The position numbers were made by a program, and so were the translations under genes. 64,000 nt of DNA, from assembly GCA_041392125.1 (NCBI GenBank), contig JAWKMR010000007.1, forward strand, positions 124,001 to 188,000, written 5' to 3'. The notes below the pieces were generated by a model, which saw only the letters and a list, made by a program, of their open reading frames with translations, had not been told where the DNA came from and searched no databases. The DNA comes from Halomarinibacterium sp041392125. Its GTDB lineage: Bacteria > Bacteroidota > Bacteroidia > Flavobacteriales > Flavobacteriaceae. Positions within the stretch are counted from its first letter, which is position 1, and each line of letters starts with the position of its first letter. This document shows positions 18,111 to 27,442 of this stretch, piece after piece.

Positions 18111-20066
18111 ATGAAGAAATTAAGCATCCTATCAATTATTGCATTTTTACTAACTATTGGCTCTTTTGCTCAAAAAACGGACGATGTTTTAATGACCATT
18201 AACAACAAATCTGTGTATGCCAAAGAATTTAAGAGAGTTTACAAGAAAAATTTGGAATTGGTTCAAGATGAAACTCAAAAATCGGTAGACGGCTATCTAG
18301 ATTTATTCATAGAATATAAACTGAAAGTTGCTGAGGCGTACGCTCAAAAACTCAATGAAAATGAAGCTTATGTGTACGATTTTGGAAAATACGAAGAGCA
18401 ACTTTCCAGAAACTATATCTATGATACGAAACTTACCGATGGTCTTATAAAAGAAGCTTACGATAGAGGGCTGGAAGAAATTGAAGCATCTCACATTCTT
18501 GTAATGTGCAACTGGGATGCTTTTGCCCAGGACACTCTCGCAGCATACAATAAAATTAAGGCATTGCGTGAAAGAGCACTTAAAGGAGAAGATTTTAATG
18601 TGCTGGCAAAGAAGAATTCGGAAGAACCGGGATCTAATGAAAGAGAAGGAAAGTTAGGCTACTTCTCAGCTTTTAATATGGTTTACCCCTTTGAAACCGA
18701 AGCTTATAAAACTCCTGTGGGAGGTATTTCAAACATTGTGAGAACCCAGTTTGGATATCACGTTATTAAAGTTACCGACCGGCGTTTAAAATTTCCTCCC
18801 GTAACGGTTTCTCACATCATGATATCTACTTCAAAAGATACAAATGCTATTAAAGCCAAAGAGCGCATCAATGAAATTTATGGATTACTGAAACAAGGGG
18901 AGTCGTTTGAAGAATTGGCCAAAAAATACTCCGACGATAAAGCTACTGGAATTAATGGAGGAATGATGAAGCCTTTTACAAAAGGGCAATTAAAAGCACC
19001 GCCTTTCGAAGATGCAGCCTATGCTCTTAAGACTAATGGAGAAATTTCCAAACCGGTACAAACACGATTCGGTTGGCACATTATCCGGTTAGAAAAAATA
19101 AATGAAATACCAAGTTTTGAGGAATCTAAAGTAGATTTAGAAGCGCGAATTAAAGACAGTGAGCGATTAAAAATAGTCACCAGCGCCGTAAATGATAAAA
19201 TAAAGAAAAAATATGGTTTTGAAGGCTATGAATATCTACCCTTCTTCGAAAAATTTGTGAACGATAGTATCCTAAAAAGAAACTGGAAATTGACACCACT
19301 TAGTAAGCAACAGAATAAGCCGCTTTTTAAAATTGGAGACCAGACCTATTTTTACAATGAACTGGCAAATTATCTGTTTGAAAGGCAAACGAAGATACGT
19401 CCCTTCAAACAAAAGCGATCACTTATTCAATCCCTTTATGACGAGTTTGAAACCGATAAAGTAAAAGCCTATTTTAAACGTAAACTGGAAGAAGAAAACG
19501 AGGAATATGCTGGGGTTATTCAAGAATATAGGGATGGGTTATTAATTTTTGAAGTCATGGCAGAAAATGTATGGAATAAAGCAAAGATTGACACGCTTGG
19601 ATTGCAGGAATTCTACAATCAAAACAAAGAAAATTATAAAACAAATCAACAAATTAATGGGGCTATTTTTTCGTCAAGCCAAAAGGAAATATTGTCTCAA
19701 GTAAGCAATTTGTTGGTAAGCGGGAAGAATCCTGAGGAGATAAAAAAGGAGCTTAATACTACCGACAAAATTCAGGTATTGGTTACCGAAGGTTTTTTCG
19801 ACCTGGACAGCAATCAATTGCCTTCAAATTTTGAACCTAAAGAAGGCATCTCAAAAATATATGAAACAGGGAGTTCGTTTTCTTTAGTAAAGGTAAATTT
19901 TGTAGCACCTCCCAGAGTCCGAGAATTAGATGAAGTTAAAGGAAGAGTTATTAGTGATTTTCAAAATAAAATTGAAAAAGAATGGGTACAATCACTAAAA
20001 ACCAAATACACTGTTGAGGTAAATCAGAAAACCTTAAAAAAACTTAAAAAGGAATTGGGTTCTTAA
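18111..20066 (+). CDS. Periplasmic parvulin-type peptidyl-prolyl isomerase, two PpiC domains
   Basis: This 651-residue exported foldase has a signal peptide (MKKLSILSIIAFLLTIGSFAQ). The N-terminal helical chaperone-like part is followed by two rotamase domains. The first is about 122-225 (EASHILVM ... GKLGYFSAFNMVYPFE ... TQFGYHVIKV); the second is about 230-330 (VSHIMIST ... GGMMKPFTKGQ ... TRFGWHIIRL). The C-terminal 300 residues lack recognised motifs. It probably helps outer-membrane proteins fold, as SurA does. It is the first gene of three, with the next gene starting at the adjacent base. Confidence 0.9.
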   Translation: MKKLSILSIIAFLLTIGSFAQKTDDVLMTINNKSVYAKEFKRVYKKNLELVQDETQKSVDGYLDLFIEYKLKVAEAYAQKLNENEAYVYDFGKYEEQLSRNYIYDTKLTDGLIKEAYDRGLEEIEASHILVMCNWDAFAQDTLAAYNKIKALRERALKGEDFNVLAKKNSEEPGSNEREGKLGYFSAFNMVYPFETEAYKTPVGGISNIVRTQFGYHVIKVTDRRLKFPPVTVSHIMISTSKDTNAIKAKERINEIYGLLKQGESFEELAKKYSDDKATGINGGMMKPFTKGQLKAPPFEDAAYALKTNGEISKPVQTRFGWHIIRLEKINEIPSFEESKVDLEARIKDSERLKIVTSAVNDKIKKKYGFEGYEYLPFFEKFVNDSILKRNWKLTPLSKQQNKPLFKIGDQTYFYNELANYLFERQTKIRPFKQKRSLIQSLYDEFETDKVKAYFKRKLEEENEEYAGVIQEYRDGLLIFEVMAENVWNKAKIDTLGLQEFYNQNKENYKTNQQINGAIFSSSQKEILSQVSNLLVSGKNPEEIKKELNTTDKIQVLVTEGFFDLDSNQLPSNFEPKEGISKIYETGSSFSLVKVNFVAPPRVRELDEVKGRVISDFQNKIEKEWVQSLKTKYTVEVNQKTLKKLKKELGS

Positions 20067-20918
20067 ATGAAGCACTTTGCAGGATTACTTATACTAGCTT
20101 TTTTAGCAACTTCTTGCTCTTATTTTAAGCATGAAGAAGCGGGAAATCCTGTGGCAAGAGTGAATCAATCCTATTTGTATAAAAGCGATTTGCAAACCCT
20201 TTTTGCCGAAACTTCGCAAATGGAAGACAGTGCTCAATTAGTTAATAATTATATTAATCGATGGGCTACACAACAGCTTTTAATAGACAGGGCCAGAGTA
20301 AACCTTACCCAAGAACAGTTGGATGAGTTTGATCATTTGGTAAATCAATATAAAATAGATTTGTATACGCAGGCCTATAAAAATAATATAATAGCGCTGG
20401 AATTGGATAGTCTTATAAGCACTCCGGAGTTGCTCACCTACTATGAACTTAATAAGGAAAATTTTAAATTAAACGATCCTTTATTAAAATTGCGTTACAT
20501 ACACGTTGCTGCCAATTTTTCAAAAGTTAATGTCTTAACCGAAAAATTAAAGCGGTTTAATGATGAGGATAAAAAAGCACTCATGGATATGAACATTCAG
20601 TTTAAATCGTATAATTTTAACGATTCAACTTGGGTGAAGAGGGATAAACTAATAGAAAGCCTTCCTATACTTGCCTTAAAACCTGAAGTGTTAAAAAAAA
20701 CCAATTTTGTCCAATTACAAGATTCATTAGGAGTATATTTACTGCAAATTGAAGATTTATTAGATCGTAACGATACAGCTCCGCTTACCTATGTAGAAGG
20801 AACCATAAAGCAAATTATAATCAACCAACGAAAGCAAGAACTGATTAAGAAACTTGAAACGGATATTACCAGAGATGCCATTAAAAATAAAACTTTTGAA
20901 ATATACCCCCAGCAATAA
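20067..20918 (+). CDS. SurA/parvulin-like lipoprotein without a clear catalytic domain
   Basis: This 283-residue protein has a lipobox (ATSC, Cys near 17), so it is probably membrane-anchored. The segment PVARVNQSYLYKSDLQTLF resembles the SurA N-terminal helix that opens these foldases, and LLKLRYIHVAANFSKVN occupies the place where a PpiC domain would start. The hallmark GG...F and FGYH motifs of active parvulins are absent. It is likely a chaperone-like paralogue working with the two flanking isomerases. It starts immediately after the first gene's stop and overlaps the third gene. Confidence 0.75.
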   Translation: MKHFAGLLILAFLATSCSYFKHEEAGNPVARVNQSYLYKSDLQTLFAETSQMEDSAQLVNNYINRWATQQLLIDRARVNLTQEQLDEFDHLVNQYKIDLYTQAYKNNIIALELDSLISTPELLTYYELNKENFKLNDPLLKLRYIHVAANFSKVNVLTEKLKRFNDEDKKALMDMNIQFKSYNFNDSTWVKRDKLIESLPILALKPEVLKKTNFVQLQDSLGVYLLQIEDLLDRNDTAPLTYVEGTIKQIIINQRKQELIKKLETDITRDAIKNKTFEIYPQQ

Positions 20919-22332
20919 ACTACTTATATTAGTAGCTTTCCTCACATTTCTTTCTCTTAAGTCACAGGTTGTCGTTATTGACAGTACCAACGTCATTAAA
21001 GAGGAAATAGTTGCAAAAGTAAAGGACACTGTGAAACCTTTTACTCGTTTCAAAGCTGAAGGAGTTTCGGCAGTGATAGGAGAGTATGTAGTATTAGATA
21101 GCGATATCGATAAAGGCTACTTAGAGCTTCAACAACAAGGAATTTCGATTGAAGATGTTACCCGTTGCCAACTTTTAGGTAAATTGATGGAGGACAAGCT
21201 CTATGCTCACCACGCAAAAATTGATAGTTTGTTAATTTCTGATGATGAAATCAACCAAACCCTAGACCAGCAAATGGCATACATTATTAACCAGTTTGGA
21301 GGCGACGAAGAAAAAGTAGCGCAGTTTTACAAAAAGGATAATATTCAGGCCCTTCGTGATGAACTTTTTAATACCAATAAAACCATTATGCTCGCCAATA
21401 GAATGCAGCAAAAAGTGGTTGAGGATGTAGAGGTAACCCCGGAAGAAGTCCGCCAATTTTTCTTCTCCATTCCCGAGGACGATCGCCCAATTTTTAGTGC
21501 CGAAGTAGAAGTAGCGCAAATTATTATTGAGCCTGAAATTACTGAAGTAGCCCGACAAAAAGTAATTGATAGGCTTAATGAATTCAGAAGGGATGTCTTA
21601 GAAAATGGCTCCAGTTTTGCTACCAAAGCAGTGCTTTATTCAAAAGATGGATCTGCTTCCAGAGGAGGTTTAATTGAAGGCATTAAAAAGAATTCGCCCT
21701 TTGCCAAAGAATTTAAAGATGTGGCTTTTTCCCTACTGGAAGGCGAAGTAAGTGAGCCTTTCGAAACCGAATTCGGATTTCATATTCTTACGGTAGATAA
21801 GGTGAGAGGGCAAGAAATAGATGTGCGACACATCATTCTCTTTCCCGATGTTTCACAAGATGTTATTGATAAAGCCAAAGCAAAAATAGATTCTATTCGC
21901 GCCGAAATTGTAGCGGGAACCATCACTTTTGAAGATGCTGCGCGTAGATTTTCCAACGAAAAAGAAACTCGTAACAATGGAGGACAATTGGTAAATCCGG
22001 TCTCTTTAGATACTCGTTTCGATTTAACCAAAATGGACCCTACGTTGAGTGCGCAGGTATATAATTTAGAAGAAAAAGAGGTTTCCAAAGTGTTTACCGA
22101 TAGAGATTACACAGGCAAAAGCTCCTTCAAAATTTTGACAGTAACAAATAAATATGCCGAACATCCGGCCGATTTCAGTAAAGATTACGAAAAAATAAAG
22201 GAATTGGCTTTAAAGGAGAAGCAGATTAAAACTATTGAACAATGGCAAAACAAAAAGATTAAAGAGACCTATGTCAATGTGAATAGAGATTATAATGATT
22301 GTGATTTTTCCAGTAACTGGCTCAACAACTAA
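20875..22332 (+). CDS. SurA-like periplasmic peptidyl-prolyl isomerase
   Basis: This 485-residue exported foldase is the third of the operon. I take ATG 20875 as start (MPLKIKLLKY, then a hydrophobic signal LLILVAFLTFLSLKSQ), overlapping the preceding gene by 44 bp; a TTG at 20854 is the alternative. An N-terminal SurA domain (VSAVIGEYVVLDSDIDKGY) is followed by two parvulin domains: VEVAQIIIEP ... FGFHILTVDK, and IDVRHIILFPDV ... NNGGQLVNP. It likely escorts outer-membrane proteins. Confidence 0.88.
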   Translation: MPLKIKLLKYTPSNKLLILVAFLTFLSLKSQVVVIDSTNVIKEEIVAKVKDTVKPFTRFKAEGVSAVIGEYVVLDSDIDKGYLELQQQGISIEDVTRCQLLGKLMEDKLYAHHAKIDSLLISDDEINQTLDQQMAYIINQFGGDEEKVAQFYKKDNIQALRDELFNTNKTIMLANRMQQKVVEDVEVTPEEVRQFFFSIPEDDRPIFSAEVEVAQIIIEPEITEVARQKVIDRLNEFRRDVLENGSSFATKAVLYSKDGSASRGGLIEGIKKNSPFAKEFKDVAFSLLEGEVSEPFETEFGFHILTVDKVRGQEIDVRHIILFPDVSQDVIDKAKAKIDSIRAEIVAGTITFEDAARRFSNEKETRNNGGQLVNPVSLDTRFDLTKMDPTLSAQVYNLEEKEVSKVFTDRDYTGKSSFKILTVTNKYAEHPADFSKDYEKIKELALKEKQIKTIEQWQNKKIKETYVNVNRDYNDCDFSSNWLNN

Positions 22333-22350
22333 CCTATTAGAAAAAGAATT

Positions 22351-23304
22351 ATGTCCGATGTTGCTGCTGTAGAACAGCTCGTTTCAAAATACAACGCTTT
22401 AAAATCTGAAATTAAAAAAGTTATTGTAGGCCAAGATGAAGTGGTAGAGCAGGTGTTGCTTTCCATTTTTTCCGGGGGACATGCCTTGTTAATTGGTGTC
22501 CCTGGTTTAGCAAAGACACTATTGGTAAATACCGTTGCTGAAGCATTAGGACTTAAATTTAAAAGGATTCAGTTTACACCCGATTTAATGCCTAGTGATA
22601 TCCTGGGGTCAGAAATTTTGGACAATAACCGCGAATTTAAATTCATTAAAGGACCCATTTTTGCCAATATTATTTTGGCAGATGAAATTAACCGTACTCC
22701 ACCCAAAACACAAGCAGCCCTTTTGGAGGCGATGCAGGAACGCGCCGTAACAGTTGCAGGACACCACTACAAACTGGATTTGCCGTACTTTGTGTTAGCT
22801 ACCCAAAACCCTATCGAGCAAGAAGGAACTTATCCACTTCCCGAAGCGCAACTGGATCGTTTTATGTTTGCCATAAATTTAGATTATCCTACTTTTTCAG
22901 AAGAAGTAGAAGTGGTGAAATCTACCACAACGGATACGAGTTCTAAAGTAAATGCACTTTTTACTGCGGAAGAAATTATTAGTTATCAGCACCTAATTCG
23001 TAGAATTCCGGTGGCCGATAATGTTATTGAATATGCGGTAACTTTAGTAGGTAAAACACGCCCAAAGAGTGACGCAGCTACACAAACGGTAAAAGATTAT
23101 ATCGATTGGGGTGCCGGGCCTCGTGCTTCGCAAAACTTAATTTTAGCAGCAAAAGCTCATGCCGCACTCCACGGAAAGTTTTCGCCGGATATTGAAGATG
23201 TGCAAAAAGCAGCAATTGGGGTACTACGTCACCGTTTAATCAAAAATTACAAAGCCGAAGCCGAAGGGTTGACCATCGAAGGGATTATTAAAGGGTTATT
23301 TTAA
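22351..23304 (+). CDS. MoxR-family AAA+ ATPase
   Basis: This 317-residue ATPase has Walker A GVPGLAKT (about 49-56), Walker B ILADEINRTPPKTQ (about 108-121), sensor 1 ATQNPIEQEGTYPLPEAQLDRF, and the C-terminal lid GPRASQNLILAAKAHA. MoxR proteins act as chaperones that mature enzyme complexes, usually with a DUF58/VWA partner. No such partner follows here; a 257-bp AT-rich spacer and aconitase come next. It is 18 bp after the SurA-like gene and may belong to the foldase operon. Confidence 0.9.
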   Translation: MSDVAAVEQLVSKYNALKSEIKKVIVGQDEVVEQVLLSIFSGGHALLIGVPGLAKTLLVNTVAEALGLKFKRIQFTPDLMPSDILGSEILDNNREFKFIKGPIFANIILADEINRTPPKTQAALLEAMQERAVTVAGHHYKLDLPYFVLATQNPIEQEGTYPLPEAQLDRFMFAINLDYPTFSEEVEVVKSTTTDTSSKVNALFTAEEIISYQHLIRRIPVADNVIEYAVTLVGKTRPKSDAATQTVKDYIDWGAGPRASQNLILAAKAHAALHGKFSPDIEDVQKAAIGVLRHRLIKNYKAEAEGLTIEGIIKGLF

Positions 23305-23527
23305 TTTCAGACCTTTTACCCGTAATTAATTCAGAAATCGATTTTTTTAAATAGGAATGTGAGCATTTTTATTTCCTATAAAGGCATCATTTTTGTGAAT
23401 TTGATAAAATCCACTATCATTTATTACTTGATAATTAAAAATAGTTACTAAAAATTGCTATTTATTGAATAATTTATAGCAATTGAGCTATTTTGTTGTA
23501 TTATTTTTAGAATAATGTTAATTTTTG

Positions 23528-23535
23528 TAATTTTG
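23528..23535 (+). promoter_or_regulatory. -7 box of the aconitase gene
   Basis: TAATTTTG, perfect to consensus, 26 bp before the start codon. The 23305-23527 spacer is very AT-rich and shows no gene. Confidence 0.65.
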
Positions 23536-23561
23536 CGAGACTTCAAAAAAACGACATACCT

Positions 23562-25829
23562 ATGGCATTTGACATTGAAATGATTAAAAAGGTGTATTCC
23601 AAATTTCCACAACGAGTGGACAAAGCGAGAGCCATTGTTGGAAAACCTTTAACCCTTTCTGAAAAAATATTATATAGCCACCTTTGGGACGGCGATCCAT
23701 CTAAAGCATTCCTTCGAGGAAAAGATTATGTAGATTTTGCACCCGATAGAATTGCTTGTCAGGACGCAACCGCACAAATGGCTTTGCTTCAGTTTATGCA
23801 GGCAGGAAAAAGCAAAGTTGCGGTACCTACCACAGTACATTGTGACCACTTAATTCAGGCCAAAGTAGGTGCTGCGACCGATTTGAAATCGGCCTTGTCT
23901 ACAAGCAACGAAGTATTTCACTTTTTAGAATCAGTATCCAATAAATATGGAATTGGCTTTTGGAAACCGGGCGCCGGAATTATACATCAAGTGGTGTTAG
24001 AAAATTATGCTTTCCCGGGAGGGATGATGATAGGGACCGATTCGCATACGGTAAATGCCGGCGGATTAGGAATGGTAGCCATTGGAGTTGGAGGTGCCGA
24101 TGCCGTAGATGTGATGGCCGGAATGGCTTGGGAATTGAAATTTCCGAAATTAATAGGTGTACGTTTAACCGGAAAACTTTCAGGATGGACTGCCCCCAAA
24201 GATGTGATTTTAAAAGTAGCGGAAATCTTAACCGTAAAAGGAGGAACCGGTGCTATTGTAGAGTATTTTGGTCCCGGAGCTAAAGCCATGTCCTGTACCG
24301 GAAAGGGAACCATTTGTAATATGGGGGCCGAAATTGGAGCGACCACTTCCACCTTTGGCTATGATGAATCCATGGACCGCTACCTTCGTGCTACCGACCG
24401 ACCCGATGTAGCCGACGAAGCGAATAAAATAAAAGAATACCTTACCGCAGATCCGGAAGTGTACGAACATCCTGAGAACTATTTCGATCAGGTAATTGAT
24501 ATCAATCTAGACGAATTGATGCCTTTACTCAACGGTCCTTTTACTCCCGATTTAGCCACTCCCGTGGGTGCCATGCACGATAAAGCAGTGAAAAATGACT
24601 GGCCCATAAAAGTAGAATGGGGGCTAATTGGTTCTTGTACCAACTCCTCTTACGAAGACTTATCTCGAGCCGCATCCATTGCACAACAAGCCCTCGATAA
24701 AAAACTAAAAACCAAAGCCGAATTTGGTATCAACCCGGGTTCCGAACAAGTACGGTATACCGCAGAACGGGATGGTATTTTGGCGGTGTTTGAAAAACTG
24801 GATGCCACTATCTTCACTAATGCCTGTGGTCCTTGTATTGGGCAATGGGCACGGTATGAAGACCCTAAAAATGCCCCTAAAAACTCCATAGTGCACTCTT
24901 TCAACAGAAACTTTGCCAAGCGTGCGGATGGGAACCCTAATACCCATGCATTTGTGGCTTCCCCTGAAATTACTGCGGCTATTGCCATTGCAGGGCGATT
25001 AGACTTTAACCCGATGACCGATAAACTCATTAATGAAGATGGGGAAGAAGTGATGTTGGATGAGCCAACAGGATGGGAATTACCTCCGAAAGGATTTGAA
25101 GTAAAAGACAATGGTTATCTGGAACCCGTTGCCGACGGAAGTAAGGTAGATGTAAAGGTAGACCCAACTTCAGAGCGTTTACAATTGTTGGAACCGTTTG
25201 TACCTACAAAAGATAGTGAAATGCAAGGGGTTAAACTATTAATAAAAGCCTTTGGAAAATGTACAACCGATCACATCTCTATGGCGGGTCCTTGGTTGCG
25301 TTTCCGAGGACACTTAGATAATATTGCAAATAATACGTTAATTGGTGCTGTTAATGCTTTCAACCAAAAAACGAATTTTGTGAAAAACCAATTGGATGGT
25401 GAATACGGTGGTGTTCCCGATGTACAACGGGCCTATAAAAAGGCCGGGATTAAAACCATTGTGGTGGGAGACCAAAACTATGGAGAAGGTTCTTCCCGGG
25501 AACATGCAGCCATGCAACCTCGATTTTTAGGAGTAGCAGCAGTATTGGTTAAATCCTTTGCCCGTATCCACGAGACCAACTTGAAAAAACAAGGAATGTT
25601 GGCATTAACCTTTGCTAATGAAAATGATTACGATTTGATTCAAGAAGATGACACCTTCAACTTTGTGGATATTGCGTCTTTTGCGCCGGATGTACCCCTT
25701 ACTATTGAAATTGTTCATAAGGACGGAAGCAAGGATGTCATCAAAGCAAATCATACCTACAACGATGCTCAAATAGAATGGTATCGAGAAGGCTCTGCCT
25801 TAAACTTGATTAAAAAGCAGAATGCTTAA
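23562..25829 (+). CDS. Aconitate hydratase (mitochondrial-type)
   Basis: This enzyme isomerises citrate to isocitrate in the TCA cycle. The 755-residue length and sequence layout match the mitochondrial-type aconitases common in Bacteroidota. The [4Fe-4S] cluster ligands are GSCTNSS (about 357) and the pair in ACGPCIGQW (about 422-425). The swivel domain carries GDQNYGEGSSREHAAMQPR (catalytic Ser region). It is monocistronic with its own promoter and ends before a terminator at 25880. Base use is GC-richer than neighbouring genes, consistent with high expression. Confidence 0.95.
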   Translation: MAFDIEMIKKVYSKFPQRVDKARAIVGKPLTLSEKILYSHLWDGDPSKAFLRGKDYVDFAPDRIACQDATAQMALLQFMQAGKSKVAVPTTVHCDHLIQAKVGAATDLKSALSTSNEVFHFLESVSNKYGIGFWKPGAGIIHQVVLENYAFPGGMMIGTDSHTVNAGGLGMVAIGVGGADAVDVMAGMAWELKFPKLIGVRLTGKLSGWTAPKDVILKVAEILTVKGGTGAIVEYFGPGAKAMSCTGKGTICNMGAEIGATTSTFGYDESMDRYLRATDRPDVADEANKIKEYLTADPEVYEHPENYFDQVIDINLDELMPLLNGPFTPDLATPVGAMHDKAVKNDWPIKVEWGLIGSCTNSSYEDLSRAASIAQQALDKKLKTKAEFGINPGSEQVRYTAERDGILAVFEKLDATIFTNACGPCIGQWARYEDPKNAPKNSIVHSFNRNFAKRADGNPNTHAFVASPEITAAIAIAGRLDFNPMTDKLINEDGEEVMLDEPTGWELPPKGFEVKDNGYLEPVADGSKVDVKVDPTSERLQLLEPFVPTKDSEMQGVKLLIKAFGKCTTDHISMAGPWLRFRGHLDNIANNTLIGAVNAFNQKTNFVKNQLDGEYGGVPDVQRAYKKAGIKTIVVGDQNYGEGSSREHAAMQPRFLGVAAVLVKSFARIHETNLKKQGMLALTFANENDYDLIQEDDTFNFVDIASFAPDVPLTIEIVHKDGSKDVIKANHTYNDAQIEWYREGSALNLIKKQNA

Positions 25830-25838
25830 GCACTTTGT

Positions 25839-25860
25839 CGGGTCGAGCGCAGTCGAGACC
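25839..25860. repeat. Short palindromic repeat sharing the core GAGCGCAGTCGA
   Basis: Between the aconitase stop and its terminator lies GGTC-GAGCGCAGTC-GAGACC, a small hairpin. The same core recurs at 44591-44612, so this is a dispersed REP-like sequence. Confidence 0.5.
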
Positions 25861-25879
25861 TAAAAGTCTAGTGAAATTA

Positions 25880-25909
25880 AAAAAAGCCTCTAAATTTTAG
25901 AGGCTTTTT
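25880..25909 (+). terminator. Terminator after aconitase
   Basis: Arms AAAAAGCCTCTAAA and TTTAGAGGCTTTTT followed by T-rich sequence, about 50 bp past the stop. Confidence 0.85.
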
Positions 25910-26026
25910 AGTTTTCTGTATAAAGAACTTTATAAAATTGTATCTAGCTATAACTATAGTTCATTTAATATATTTATTGTGTAGATAAAATTTGTTTTCT
26001 AATTTTAAAAATAAAAAAATAAAATA

Positions 26027-26578
26027 ATGGGTAAAAAAAGTACATGGAATTCTGAAAGACTACTAAGCGTGTCAGCTATGAGCATTAGTTTTATTACCCT
26101 AATTATATTCATTTATCAAACCAATTTAATTAGTAAACAAAACTATTTGTCTATTTTACCCTATCTATCTATTTCTACTTCCGATAATTCTGCGACCAAC
26201 ACCTTTTCAATTACTTTAGATAATTATGGAGTGGGTCCTGCCATTATTGAAAGCGCAACCATAAGTTACTTAGGTGAAAAAGAAGATTTGAAGTACTATG
26301 ACAATGAACTTCTAAAGTATTTGAAAGGGAAAGCTCCGGTTTTAGATAGCATCACCTCCATTTCCTATTCAACCCTAGATAAAGGTGTTGCAATACCACC
26401 CGGAGAAAAATACAACATACTCACCATTTTACATTCAGAAGAAGAGTATAAGCTCTATAAAAGTATTTTGGAAGAGTTTATTAAAAATGGAATCTTTATT
26501 GAAATTACCTATAAATCAATCCAGGACGAACATTGGAAAATTAATAATACATCACAAGGCCCTTTTAAATTAGATTAG
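26027..26578 (+). CDS. Hypothetical membrane-anchored protein (183 aa)
   Basis: No named family is recognised. There is one transmembrane helix near the N-terminus (about 15-35, VSAMSISFITLIIFIYQTNLI). A mainly beta domain follows with YLSISTSDNSATNTFSITLDN and GVGPAIIESATISYLGE, resembling small Ig-like folds seen in uncharacterised bacterial membrane proteins. The start is preceded by very A-rich sequence typical of flavobacterial ribosome sites. It stands alone between aconitase and the convergent sugar cluster. Confidence 0.65.
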   Translation: MGKKSTWNSERLLSVSAMSISFITLIIFIYQTNLISKQNYLSILPYLSISTSDNSATNTFSITLDNYGVGPAIIESATISYLGEKEDLKYYDNELLKYLKGKAPVLDSITSISYSTLDKGVAIPPGEKYNILTILHSEEEYKLYKSILEEFIKNGIFIEITYKSIQDEHWKINNTSQGPFKLD

Positions 26579-26626
26579 GCCTATCTATAAAGTGTGAAGT
26601 TGGAAATAGTGATGACAATTTAATGA

Positions 26627-27442
26627 TCATTGAGCCCTTTTTAGATAGCTTTCAACCTTTTCAATATCCTCTTTACTTGTTAAATCCGGTACATGTTCTT
26701 TTACAGGAATTCCTTTCACCATAATTCCGGCTTTTACCATGGTTAGTACAGCGTGGGGTAACTCCTTTTCCTGCCGGGTAGGGTGTAAGGGGCAGTCTCG
26801 CAAAAAAGGGAATGCCTCGGCGCCATTTAGTTTCCAGAGATTCATACTCACTCGCAATACCCCTTGGGCATCTCGATAGCTTTCTGCGATGGCTTCGGAA
26901 GGCTTTTCTACCAAATCTTTTAAAATTCCTTTCTTATCCAAAACCAACAATGCAAATGACCGAATCCGTTCCGAAGGAAAATCCAATCCGTCACGATCAT
27001 AGCTAATAAAGGCATTAGCCGATTTTTCTATTCGAAGTAATTGTAAGGCTTGCACCGAATACAGATTATCACTGTTACAAATAGCAAAAACACTGTGTTG
27101 CAATTCGGGAAATTGCTCCATGGCTTGGTACACAGCGTCGGCTGTACCCAAGGGTTTTTCTCGTCCTTCAGGAATAGGTTGGTGTGCAAAGGAAAATTTT
27201 AATCCGGATACAGGATTGTTTTTGAGGTGGTTTTTAAAAGCATCGCCCTCTTTCCCAACGACCATAACTACATGAGTATATCCTGCTTTTTGGGCATTTT
27301 GTAATACATAATAAATCACAGGTTTCTGCTCCTTTCCCAATGGAAGCAAGGCTTTTCCATTAAAATCTTTAGCATTATCCAACGATTGTTTCATTCGGGA
27401 AGAGGCTCCCGCTGCTAATAGGATAAGAGTATTACACTTCAT
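26627..27442 (-). CDS. Sugar-phosphate nucleotidyltransferase
   Basis: This is a 271-residue cytoplasmic enzyme of the NTP_transferase fold. The nucleotide-binding signature LLAAGASSRM (about 7-16) is followed by GKALLPLG with the conserved Lys, VMVVGKEGD, and the metal Asp in AICNSDNLYS (about 121-130). It should attach a nucleotide to a sugar-1-phosphate. It overlaps the GHMP kinase gene by 11 bp at its start, so kinase and transferase are made together. That suits phosphorylation at C1 followed by nucleotide activation of the same sugar. Confidence 0.85.
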   Translation of the reverse strand: MKCNTLILLAAGASSRMKQSLDNAKDFNGKALLPLGKEQKPVIYYVLQNAQKAGYTHVVMVVGKEGDAFKNHLKNNPVSGLKFSFAHQPIPEGREKPLGTADAVYQAMEQFPELQHSVFAICNSDNLYSVQALQLLRIEKSANAFISYDRDGLDFPSERIRSFALLVLDKKGILKDLVEKPSEAIAESYRDAQGVLRVSMNLWKLNGAEAFPFLRDCPLHPTRQEKELPHAVLTMVKAGIMVKGIPVKEHVPDLTSKEDIEKVESYLKRAQ